DNA of 22,568 nucleotides from JBICIG01 sp043101605 (lineage in GTDB: Bacteria; Planctomycetota; Phycisphaerae; Phycisphaerales; UBA1924): the NCBI GenBank assembly GCA_043101605.1, contig JBICIG010000049.1, positions 1-22,568 on the forward strand, written 5' to 3'. The notes beneath the pieces are model-generated. The model saw nothing but the letters and a program-made list of their open reading frames with translations. It was not told the DNA's origin and searched no databases. How positions within the stretch are numbered: position 1 is the stretch's first letter; each line of letters starts with the position of its first letter. This document shows positions 16,915 through 22,568 of this stretch, one piece after another. Position numbers and translations under genes: made by a program.

Positions 16915-16920
16915 ATTATA
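16915..16920 (-). promoter_or_regulatory. -10 box TATAAT of phhA
   Basis: A perfect TATAAT on the - strand, with a weak TTCAAT -35 candidate 16 nt upstream, precedes phhA by 70 nt. The TAA stop codon of the upstream amidohydrolase lies inside the hexamer. It is the only consensus -10 sequence that stood out in the window. Confidence 0.7.
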
Positions 16921-18175
16921 CGGGCCCTGCCTCGCGATTGAAGCACGCCCACGCGGCGGACTCGTCGATCGCCTCCGCGGGCGTGATCGCGTCCCGGGCG
17001 TCCATTCCCGCCCGGCGGCGCTGGGTCGCGGCGAGGATCGAGTCCTCGGCCACGGGGGGCACGATCGGCGCATCGGAGCCGAACACCAGCGACTCCCCCG
17101 GCACCAACCCGCTCTCGATCAGCGAACGCAGCGGGAGCACGCGGTCGAGCCGATCCGGGATCGCCCGGGCGAGCGCCTCGATGTCGGTCAGCAGGTGGCA
17201 CGGCTGCACGCTGGCGATCACGCCCAGTTCGCCAAAGCGGGGCAGGTCGCGCGGATGGATCACCTCGGCGTGCTCGATCCGCACCGTGTGCCGCGGGGCG
17301 CGCATGCGCTCGGCGGCGTCGAGCACCGCGCGCACCGCGCCGTCGCCGATCGCGTGAGCCGCCATCTGCAGCCCCGCGTCGAGGCAGGCGCGGAGCGCCG
17401 CGTCGATCTCGTCGGGCGTCATCATCGCCATGCCGGTGGGGTGGTCGGGGCGTGCGTCGGCGTAGGGCTCGAGCATCCACGCGGTGCGGCTGTTGAGCGT
17501 GCCGTCGACGAAGATCTTGCCCCCGACGAGGCGCACCTCGCCGGATTCCCAGTCGCGCCGCGTCGCGAGCGCCGCGGGCAGGTCCTCGACAAGGGGGAAG
17601 AGCGCGACCGCGAGCGGCAGGCGACCGTCGGCCGCGAGTGACGCGAGTTGCGCGCCCAGATCGACCTGGCTCTTGAGATCGTGCACCGCGCGGTACCCGC
17701 GGCGGGCGAGATCCTCGAGGCCCGCGAGCAGCGGGTCCCCGGGCAGTTCGGGGAACTGCTTGGGGACGGCGTTCCACGCGATCCCCGCGGCCGACTCGAG
17801 GAGCAGCCCGGTGAGGTGGCCCCGGTCGTCCCGGCACAGGACGCCGTGCGCCGGATCGGGCGACGCGTCGGCGAACCCGGCGAGGGCGAGGGCGGCGGAG
17901 TTGGCGAGCAGCGCGTGGTAGTCGAAGCACCAGAGGCAGCACGGGGCGGGGCCGGCGGCGCGGTCGAGGGCGGCGAGCGTCGGCCACTCGGGACGGTCCC
18001 ACGATTCGGGGCGGGCGCCGAAGCCGAGGATCGGGGCGGCGCGGGCGTGGGGCGGGCGGGCGTCGGCACGGTCTGCGACGAGATCGAGGACCTGCGCGGC
18101 GCTCCGGCAGGGGGCCAGATCGAGCATGCCGAGCGATCGGCCGTGCTCGAGGAGATGGGCGTGCCACTCGATCAC
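16916..18175 (-). CDS. YtcJ-type amidohydrolase reduced to its metal-binding barrel
   Basis: This is a 419-aa protein of the amidohydrolase superfamily, YtcJ/NfdA-like branch. The metal ligands are all visible: HAH at residues 5-7, Lys220 (GGKIFVDGTLNSRTA, the residue usually carboxylated), His274 (MAAHAIGDGA), His302 (RIEHAEVIHP) and Asp368 (FGSDAP). The substrate is unknown; an amide or carbamate is likely from the family. The GTG at 18175 is the only plausible start, only four residues before HAH; upstream in-frame sequence is Pro/Arg-rich and lacks a start. Both halves of the beta-sandwich that normally flank the barrel (about 60 residues before, about 50 after) are missing, since it ends just after AWACFNRE. 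GACAAT lies 6 nt before the GTG. Confidence 0.82.
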   Translation of the reverse strand: MIEWHAHLLEHGRSLGMLDLAPCRSAAQVLDLVADRADARPPHARAAPILGFGARPESWDRPEWPTLAALDRAAGPAPCCLWCFDYHALLANSAALALAGFADASPDPAHGVLCRDDRGHLTGLLLESAAGIAWNAVPKQFPELPGDPLLAGLEDLARRGYRAVHDLKSQVDLGAQLASLAADGRLPLAVALFPLVEDLPAALATRRDWESGEVRLVGGKIFVDGTLNSRTAWMLEPYADARPDHPTGMAMMTPDEIDAALRACLDAGLQMAAHAIGDGAVRAVLDAAERMRAPRHTVRIEHAEVIHPRDLPRFGELGVIASVQPCHLLTDIEALARAIPDRLDRVLPLRSLIESGLVPGESLVFGSDAPIVPPVAEDSILAATQRRRAGMDARDAITPAEAIDESAAWACFNREAGPV

Positions 18176-18181
18176 GGGGGG

Positions 18182-18187
18182 ATTGTC
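18182..18187 (-). promoter_or_regulatory. Possible -10 element (GACAAT) of the amidohydrolase gene
   Basis: On the - strand GACAAT is followed by six C residues and then the GTG start. The spacing equals that of the leaderless-type promoters elsewhere in the window, but the first base is not T. It gives some support to the GTG start. Confidence 0.3.
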
Positions 18188-18279
18188 CGCGGGAGAGGGG
18201 CGTGGGCGCAGGGGTCGGCGATCCGGGAGCGGCCGATCCCGGGATTTCCCGGGAGTGGGGGGCGAGGGGGCGGGGTCAG

Positions 18280-18313
18280 AAAAGAAAAAACGCGAGACGC
18301 AGACCGCCTCGCG
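18280..18313 (-). terminator. Intrinsic terminator of the histone-like gene
   Basis: On the - strand CGCGAGGCG pairs with CGTCTCGCG (9 bp including one G-T pair, 18291-18313) around a GTCTG loop. TTTTTTCTTT follows (18281-18290). It lies 29 bp after the stop. This is a strong rho-independent terminator. Confidence 0.93.
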
Positions 18314-18341
18314 CAAGTGCAATCCGTTGCGGAATGGTGCC

Positions 18342-18563
18342 TTAGGCGCGCTTCTTGGCGCGGCGACGGGTGGTCGCCTTCTTGGCAGTCTTCTTGGCGG
18401 CCTTCTTGCGAGTGGCCTTCTTGGCGGTCTTCTTGGCGGCCTTCTTGCGGGTGGTCTTCTTGGCAGCCTTCTTCGCAGCCTTCTTGCGAGTGGCCTTCTT
18501 CCTCGTCGCCTTCTTGGCGGCCTTCTTCCGCGTCGCTTTCTTGCGAGTTGCCTTCTTGGCCAT
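18342..18563 (-). CDS. Histone H1-like Lys/Ala/Arg/Thr repeat protein
   Basis: This is a 73-aa protein that, after the initial Met, contains only Ala, Lys, Arg and Thr: 30 Lys and 10 Arg, always with lysines in pairs. It reads as irregular repeats of KKATRKKA and KKAAKK, like the C-terminal tails of eukaryotic H1 and of chlamydial Hc2 or other bacterial H1-like nucleoid proteins. It should bind DNA or RNA by charge and help compact the nucleoid. AGGAGA (complement of 18570-18575) gives a strong ribosome site 6-7 nt before the ATG. A strong terminator follows, so it is a monocistronic, probably well-expressed gene. There is no globular HU-like domain. Confidence 0.9.
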   Translation of the reverse strand: MAKKATRKKATRKKAAKKATRKKATRKKAAKKAAKKTTRKKAAKKTAKKATRKKAAKKTAKKATTRRRAKKRA

Positions 18564-18580
18564 GTCTTTTCTCCTGACTG

Positions 18581-18599
18581 TGCAGCCCGGTGAGCTGCA
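18581..18599. repeat. Inverted repeat in the leader of the histone-like gene
   Basis: TGCAGC (18581-18586) and GCTGCA (18594-18599) flank a 7-nt CCGGTGA. It lies just upstream of the ribosome site, so it could be a leader hairpin or an operator half-site pair. No T-run follows. Confidence 0.5.
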
Positions 18600-18662
18600 G
18601 GGAATGGCGAGTGCCATGACAAACCGGCTGATGAACTGGCAACGCTCATATCGGAGCCATGC

Positions 18663-18681
18663 TTTGCTCTTCTTGAGCAAA
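18663..18681. repeat. Perfect 7-bp inverted repeat upstream of the histone-like gene
   Basis: TTTGCTC (18663-18669) and GAGCAAA (18675-18681) are separated by TTCTT. It lies about 100 bp before the histone-like ATG, in an A/T-richer pocket where the promoter is expected. It may be an operator or mRNA hairpin. No protein is known to bind it. Confidence 0.5.
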
Positions 18682-19168
18682 CTTCATTCAAGCTCCGTCT
18701 CATCTACTTGAACACCATCCACACGATCGTGCAAGTCGCGCGCGCGGTTGTGAACAACTGCGAGGTGCCGCGCGCCGCGCCGGAGACCGATCGGCGAGCA
18801 TTGTCGCGCGGTGTGTGCGCGCGTCGACAGCGCGCGGTGATCGGACCCTTCGCGCGTCTCGATCGACGCCGATCGACGCGAGCGCCGCGCTCGGACGCGA
18901 TCCGCCCGCGCGCGTGTCGTTTATGCCGAAGCATGCGAGATCCCCGCATGTTCGCCGCACGATCGCGGCATGATCGCGACAGAACCGCCAAAGCGCGACG
19001 CGCTCGCGACCGGCGCAGCGCGCCGGATCGCTCGGGCTCGGATGATCGGCGCGCGGGTGGTTCGAGGAGTCGGCGCGAGCGCCCGGAGGTGGTCGCGGCG
19101 GCCGCGCACAGACCCGATGCGACCACTAGACTCGCGCCGGAAGCCGCCGACAAAAATCATCTCCCCCG
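18682..19168. other. Long intergenic region rich in GATC and CGCG
   Basis: About 490 bp lie between the divergent histone-like and M16 genes. No supported frame exists here: the visible open frames are Arg/Ala/Ser-rich on both strands. It holds a 10-bp palindrome CACGATCGTG (18722-18731), the inverted repeat GTTGTGAACAAC (18747-18758), about ten GATC sites and many CGCG runs. Nearby coding DNA is also GATC-rich, so this may be a genome-wide habit. The promoter of the M16 gene (TAGACT at 19127) lies near its end. Confidence 0.5.
19127..19132 (+). promoter_or_regulatory. Putative -10 element of the M16-family gene (TAGACT)
   Basis: TAGACT is the same hexamer as the one next to two other gene starts, but here it lies 48 nt before the chosen ATG. 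A ribosome site is present in the leader, so this transcript would be leadered. No clear -35 box is visible. Confidence 0.4.
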
Positions 19169-19180
19169 ATGAGGAAAACC

Positions 19181-20428
19181 ATGACGACCATCCGAGAGCA
19201 GACCCTCGATTGCGGCATGACGCTGATCACCGAGCGGATGAGCGGCGTCGAATCGGTGGGTGTGAGCTGGCTTCTGCCCGCGGGGATCGCGCGGGAGCCG
19301 GGCGATCGACAGGGGCTCGGCGCGATCTGGTCCGAGCTGCTCTTCCGCGGCGCGGGTCCGCTCGATTCGCGCGCCCAGGCCGACGCGTTCGACCGCGTGG
19401 GCGCGAATCGCTCGGCGCGGAGCGGGACGATGTTCATGCGGCTGGGCTCGACGGCCCTCGGCGCGCGCGTGCCCGAACTTCTCCCGCTCATCGCCGACAT
19501 GGTCCGTCGGCCGCGCATGGCACCCGAGGCGATCGAGCCCTCGCGCGACCTGGCGCTGCAGGCGCTCGACTCGCTGGCCGACGACCCGCAGGAGCGTGCG
19601 GCGATCGCGGCGCGGCTGCGCCACCGCCCCGATCCGATCAACCGCTCCGGGCTGGGCACGCGCGAGGGGCTCGCGTCGATCACGCGCGAGGATCTCGTGG
19701 ATCTCTGGCGCGCCCAGGCGGTGCCGGGCGGATCGATCCTGGGTCTTGCGGGCGCGGTCGATCACGACGCGATCGCGGCGCAGCTCGATGAGCTGCTCGC
19801 CGACTGGGCGGGCGCGATCGACGAGCTGCGCACCGACACGGTCGGCGAGCGAGGCTACGCGCACGAGGAGGACGACTCGAACCAGGTGCAGATTCTGGTG
19901 ATCCACGATGCGCCGGGCGAGTCGCACCCCGACGCGGTGCTCGAGCGGATCGTCACCGGCGTGCTGTCGGGGGGGATGTCGGGGCGGCTGTTCACCGAAG
20001 TGCGCGAGAAGCGCGGGCTGTGCTACGCGGTGAGCGCGGGGTACGCGACGGCCCCGACCTACGGGGCGGTCTCGAGCTATGTCGGGACTACCCCCGAGCG
20101 CGCGCAGGAGTCGCTGGATGTGCTCGTCGAGCAGTTGCGGCGGATGCACTCACCCGAGGGCGCGGTGACGCGCGAGGAGTTCGACCGCGCCGTGACGGGG
20201 CTGACCGCCAAGCTCGTGTTCTCGGGGGAATCGAGCGGGGCGCGGGCGTCGGCGATCGCGACCGACAAGCACCTGGTGGGGCGGCCGAGGTCGCTGGCCG
20301 AGCGGGTCGAGGAGATCCGCGGCGTGACGCTCGAGCGGGTCAACGACTACCTGAGCCGACGGACGCTGGGAACGATGACGATCCAGACGCTGGGCCCGAC
20401 GCCGCTGACGCCGCCAGCGGATGCGTGA
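19181..20428 (+). CDS. M16-family peptidase homolog without the zinc-binding motif
   Basis: This is a 415-aa protein with the two-lobed M16B fold. Where active members have HxxEH (GLAHFLEHMLFKG pattern), this protein reads GLGAIWSELLFRG, with Ala48, Ser51 and Glu52 in place of His, Glu and His. It therefore should not bind zinc or cut peptides by itself. The second lobe keeps GRLFTEVREKRGLCY (268-282), the Arg/Tyr substrate-binding pair. It fits the non-catalytic partner of a two-subunit M16B enzyme, but no active partner is next to it in this window. ATG 19181 was chosen because GAGGA lies just upstream; an ATG at 19169 would add four residues. The permease gene starts 128 bp downstream. Confidence 0.9.
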   Translation: MTTIREQTLDCGMTLITERMSGVESVGVSWLLPAGIAREPGDRQGLGAIWSELLFRGAGPLDSRAQADAFDRVGANRSARSGTMFMRLGSTALGARVPELLPLIADMVRRPRMAPEAIEPSRDLALQALDSLADDPQERAAIAARLRHRPDPINRSGLGTREGLASITREDLVDLWRAQAVPGGSILGLAGAVDHDAIAAQLDELLADWAGAIDELRTDTVGERGYAHEEDDSNQVQILVIHDAPGESHPDAVLERIVTGVLSGGMSGRLFTEVREKRGLCYAVSAGYATAPTYGAVSSYVGTTPERAQESLDVLVEQLRRMHSPEGAVTREEFDRAVTGLTAKLVFSGESSGARASAIATDKHLVGRPRSLAERVEEIRGVTLERVNDYLSRRTLGTMTIQTLGPTPLTPPADA

Positions 20429-20541
20429 TTCGCCGAGGTCCATGCTCGGCGAGGGCGACGCGAGATTCAGGGCGTGTGAAGGGCGTGGGATCGGGTTTGG
20501 GATCGGGAACGGGCTCGGGGGTCGTCGGCGGTCGGTGCCGC

Positions 20542-20547
20542 TAGACT
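20542..20547 (+). promoter_or_regulatory. Putative -10 element of the ABC permease (TAGACT, leaderless type)
   Basis: TAGACT is followed by 9 nt (CCCGGCTCG) and the ATG at 20557. No ribosome binding site is present. This hexamer also precedes the GT-C-like gene by 8 nt on the other strand. Confidence 0.5.
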
Positions 20548-20556
20548 CCCGGCTCG

Positions 20557-22284
20557 ATGACGCACCGGACCAGCCGACGAGTCTGGCAGTACGGGATGCT
20601 CGCCGCCGCGTCGGCGATCCTGGCGCTGTTTCTGATCTACCCGATCGTGCTGACGGTGCGGGGCGGGTTCTACGCCGACCCGGCCCGAGGGACGGGGTTC
20701 ACGCTCGACCATCTCAGGCTGATCTTCCAGACGCCGACGCTGGTCGACGGGCTGGTCAACGCGTTCAAGATCGCGGTCGCGACGACGACGGTGAGCATCC
20801 TGATCGCGCTGCCGCTGGCGGTGCTGGCGGCACGGTGCCGGTTCCCGGGCAAGGCGTTGTTCAGCGCGGCGGTGCTGGTGCCGCTGATCCTGCCCCCGTT
20901 CGTCGGCGCGATCGGGATGCGGGCGCTGATGGGGCGCGAGGGGGCGGTGAACGCGCTGCTGGGGACCGACTGGGACTTTCTGGGGCAGGCGCGGTTCTGG
21001 GGGGTGGTGATCGTCGAGGCGCTGCACCTCTACCCGATCATCTATCTGAACGCGACGGCGGCGCTGGCGAACCTGGACCCGGCGCTCGATGAGTCGGCCG
21101 AGAACCTCGGGGCGGGGTGGGCGAGGCGGTTCTTCACGATCACGCTGCCGCTGATCCGCCCGGGGCTGTTCGCGGGGGCGACGATCGTGTTCATCTGGAG
21201 CTTCACCGAGCTGGGCACGCCGCTGATGTTCGACTACTCCAAGGTGACGCCGGTCCAGATCTTCTACGGGCTCAAGGAGGTCGAGTCGTCGGCCCAGCCC
21301 TACGCGTTGACGGTGGTGCTGCTGGTCTCGGCGATCCTGTTCTATGTGCTGGGCAAGCTCGCGTTCGGGCGCAAGGGGCACGCGATGTACGCCAAGGCGT
21401 CGCGGGCGTCGGCGGAGGTGCGGCTGACGGGTTTGAAGGGGTGGCTCGCGACGGGGCTGTTCACCTTCGTGACGGTGCTGGCGCTGGCGCCGCACGCGGG
21501 CGTGGTGCTGACCGCGTTCTCGGGCGTGGGGGACTGGTACGGCACGGTGCTGCCAAGCTCGTTCACGGGCGAGCATTTCGAGCGGGCGCTGTCGCACGGC
21601 GATTCGTTCACGGCGATCAAGAACAGCCTGATCCTGTCGCTGCTGGCGATGGTGGCGGCGATCATCGTGGGGCTCGTCGTGGGCTACCTGATCGTGCGCA
21701 CGAACATCAAGGGTCGGGGGATCCTCGATGCGCTGTGCATGCTGCCGCTGGCGGTGCCCGGGCTGGTGATGGCGTTCGGGTATGTCGCGATGACGCTCCG
21801 CTGGCCCTTCGGAACCGGGGACCCGCTGGAGGGGTGGATCTCGGTGGTCGCGGCGGACCCGAACCCGTTCCCGCTGCTGGTGATCGCGTACAGCGTGCGG
21901 CGACTGCCGTACATCGTGCGCTCGACGGTCGCGGGCCTGGAGCAGACCTCGGGCGAACTCGAGCAGGCGGCGGTGAACCTGGGCGCGCCGCCGCTCTTGG
22001 CGGTGCGGAAGGTCGTGATCCCGCTGATCATGGCGAACATCATCGCGGGCGGGCTGCTCGTGTTCAGCTTCTCGATGCTCGAGGTGTCGGACTCGCTGAT
22101 TCTCGCGCAGCAGTCGAGGCACTTCCCGATCACCAAGGCGATCTACGCGTTCGCGGGTCGGCTTGGGGACGGGCCGTACATCGCCAGCGCGATGGGCGTG
22201 TGGGGCATGGTGCTGCTGACGATCACGCTGGTGGGGGCGTCGGCGCTGCTCGGGAAGAAGCTGGGGTCGATCTTCCGGGTTTGA
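20557..22284 (+). CDS. Fused two-domain ABC transporter permease, ferric-iron (FbpB) type
   Basis: This is a 575-aa inner-membrane protein with about twelve helices. It consists of two fused permease domains, each with a cytoplasmic EAA-type loop that contacts the ATPase: AENLGAGWARRFFTITLPLI (181-200) and QAAVNLGAPPLLAVRKVVIP (470-489). This duplicated layout and the sequence resemble FbpB/AfuB/SfuB iron(III) permeases; related proteins move thiamine, phosphonates or polyols, so the substrate is not certain. The binding protein and ATPase genes are not in the window and may lie beyond its right edge or elsewhere. A TAGACT hexamer stands 9 nt before the ATG without a ribosome site. The sequence after the stop is non-coding. 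Confidence 0.9.
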   Translation: MTHRTSRRVWQYGMLAAASAILALFLIYPIVLTVRGGFYADPARGTGFTLDHLRLIFQTPTLVDGLVNAFKIAVATTTVSILIALPLAVLAARCRFPGKALFSAAVLVPLILPPFVGAIGMRALMGREGAVNALLGTDWDFLGQARFWGVVIVEALHLYPIIYLNATAALANLDPALDESAENLGAGWARRFFTITLPLIRPGLFAGATIVFIWSFTELGTPLMFDYSKVTPVQIFYGLKEVESSAQPYALTVVLLVSAILFYVLGKLAFGRKGHAMYAKASRASAEVRLTGLKGWLATGLFTFVTVLALAPHAGVVLTAFSGVGDWYGTVLPSSFTGEHFERALSHGDSFTAIKNSLILSLLAMVAAIIVGLVVGYLIVRTNIKGRGILDALCMLPLAVPGLVMAFGYVAMTLRWPFGTGDPLEGWISVVAADPNPFPLLVIAYSVRRLPYIVRSTVAGLEQTSGELEQAAVNLGAPPLLAVRKVVIPLIMANIIAGGLLVFSFSMLEVSDSLILAQQSRHFPITKAIYAFAGRLGDGPYIASAMGVWGMVLLTITLVGASALLGKKLGSIFRV

Positions 22285-22358
22285 AGCGGGGCAATGGGGA
22301 ATCGGCAATGGGGGGAGCCCTTTGCTCTGGGTGTCGGTGTGCGCGCGGATGGTGGATG

Positions 22359-22374
22359 TGTTCCACGTGGAACA
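22359..22374. promoter_or_regulatory. parS: Probable parS centromere site (ParB binding)
   Basis: TGTTCCACGTGGAACA is a perfect 16-bp palindrome. It matches the widely conserved parS form TGTTNCACGTGAAACA with a single transition in one arm, which makes it fully symmetric; very similar sites are known in alphaproteobacteria and actinobacteria. ParB loads here as part of chromosome segregation, and such sites usually lie close to oriC. No parA or parB gene is in the window. The site is between genes. Confidence 0.85.
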
Positions 22375-22402
22375 TTGGTGCGAGGTTTGTGCGCGTGAAT
22401 CG

Positions 22403-22463
22403 CACGGCTTGCGAGCAAGCCGTGGCACCGGGCAAGCCGTGGCACCCGCGTTGCACGGCTTGC
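22403..22463. repeat. Cluster of 10-bp direct and inverted repeats
   Basis: CACGGCTTGC occurs at 22403-22412 and 22454-22463, and its complement GCAAGCCGTG at 22415-22424 and 22432-22441. The latter two are part of a 15-bp direct repeat (22415-22429 and 22432-22446, period 17). The first pair forms a tight hairpin with a 2-nt loop, and the second pair a hairpin with a 12-nt loop. This looks like a REP-type intergenic element. It has no T-run, so it is not an obvious terminator. Confidence 0.7.
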
Positions 22464-22568
22464 CCTTGGAGTCGAGCCCGTGGCACATCGAGGGTGGTGG
22501 CGTGGTCTGAGCGGAGCGAAGGCCACGCTGATTGATGCTCAAAGAACAACACCGACCTTCAACGGAAG

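Larger units (their letters stand above)
22285..22568. other. Non-coding tail with parS-like site and short repeats
   Basis: This 284-bp stretch has no supported gene. It begins with two copies of GGCAATGGGG (22290-22299 and 22304-22313), then holds the parS-type palindrome and a cluster of CACGGCTTGC / GCAAGCCGTG units. The open frames here are shadows; several simply read through the palindrome. It may be the upstream region of a gene beyond the window. Confidence 0.6.

Noticed and set aside
18354..18563. The CTTCTTGGC-type repeats considered as a CRISPR or satellite array
   Set aside because: The repeat is the coding sequence of Lys/Ala repeats, with irregular period and no spacers.
18176..18703. 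Upstream extension of the amidohydrolase frame through the histone-like gene
   Set aside because: It would run through a strong terminator and read the Lys-rich gene in the wrong frame as Arg/Pro repeats. It also does not supply the missing beta-sandwich.
18747..18758. GTTGTGAACAAC considered as a DnaA box or origin element
   Set aside because: It differs from TTATNCACA, it is single, and there is no AT-rich unwinding stretch. It is kept only as an inverted repeat.
18682..19168. GATC-rich stretch considered as a special methylation or seqA-like region
   Set aside because: The flanking genes are also rich in GATCG, so the enrichment may reflect genome-wide word use. It cannot be judged without genome counts.

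Overview
The window is GC-rich (roughly two-thirds GC by eye) and most resembles a planctomycete of the Phycisphaerae type. The reasons are a PilZ-DnaJ fusion protein, a histone-H1-like protein made almost entirely of Lys/Ala/Arg/Thr, biosynthetic SpeA next to ThiL, and the style of the rRNA genes. The taxonomic call is an inference; no marker was searched.

Layout. (1) 1-1780, + strand: the 3' part of a 23S rRNA gene, a roughly 200-bp spacer without a tRNA, a 5S rRNA gene, and a clear intrinsic terminator. (2) 2107-3410, + strand: an unrecognised 234-aa protein and a DinB-superfamily protein. (3) 3448-8541, - strand: a large GT-C-like membrane protein, an LPG-synthase-type flippase-like membrane protein, and glutamine-dependent NAD+ synthetase, joined by 4-bp and 47-bp overlaps. 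(4) 8579-10464: two divergent PilZ genes (one fused to a J-domain) and a Fur-fold regulator that has lost the usual metal ligands. (5) 10469-18175, - strand: a long co-directional block reading amidohydrolase, phenylalanine 4-hydroxylase, arginine decarboxylase (SpeA), ThiL, TsaE with a YacG-like tail, ExbB and two ExbD proteins. (6) 18280-18563, - strand: a histone-like gene with its own terminator. (7) 18564-19180: a roughly 600-bp intergenic stretch. (8) 19181-22284, + strand: an M16-family peptidase homolog without the zinc motif and a fused two-domain ABC permease of the ferric-iron type. (9) 22285-22568: a non-coding tail with a perfect 16-bp parS-type palindrome and short direct/inverted repeats.

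The most notable signals are these. A TANNNT hexamer (TAGACT, TACCAT, TAGAGT or TACGAT) recurs exactly 6-9 nt before the ATG of at least six genes that lack a Shine-Dalgarno sequence; this looks like leaderless transcription. TsaE carries a C-terminal YacG-like domain that keeps only one of the four zinc cysteines. The Fur homolog lacks its metal ligands. The YtcJ-type amidohydrolase has been reduced to its barrel. A probable parS site suggests that the replication-origin/partition region is near. No CRISPR array, insertion sequence, prophage or tRNA was seen.
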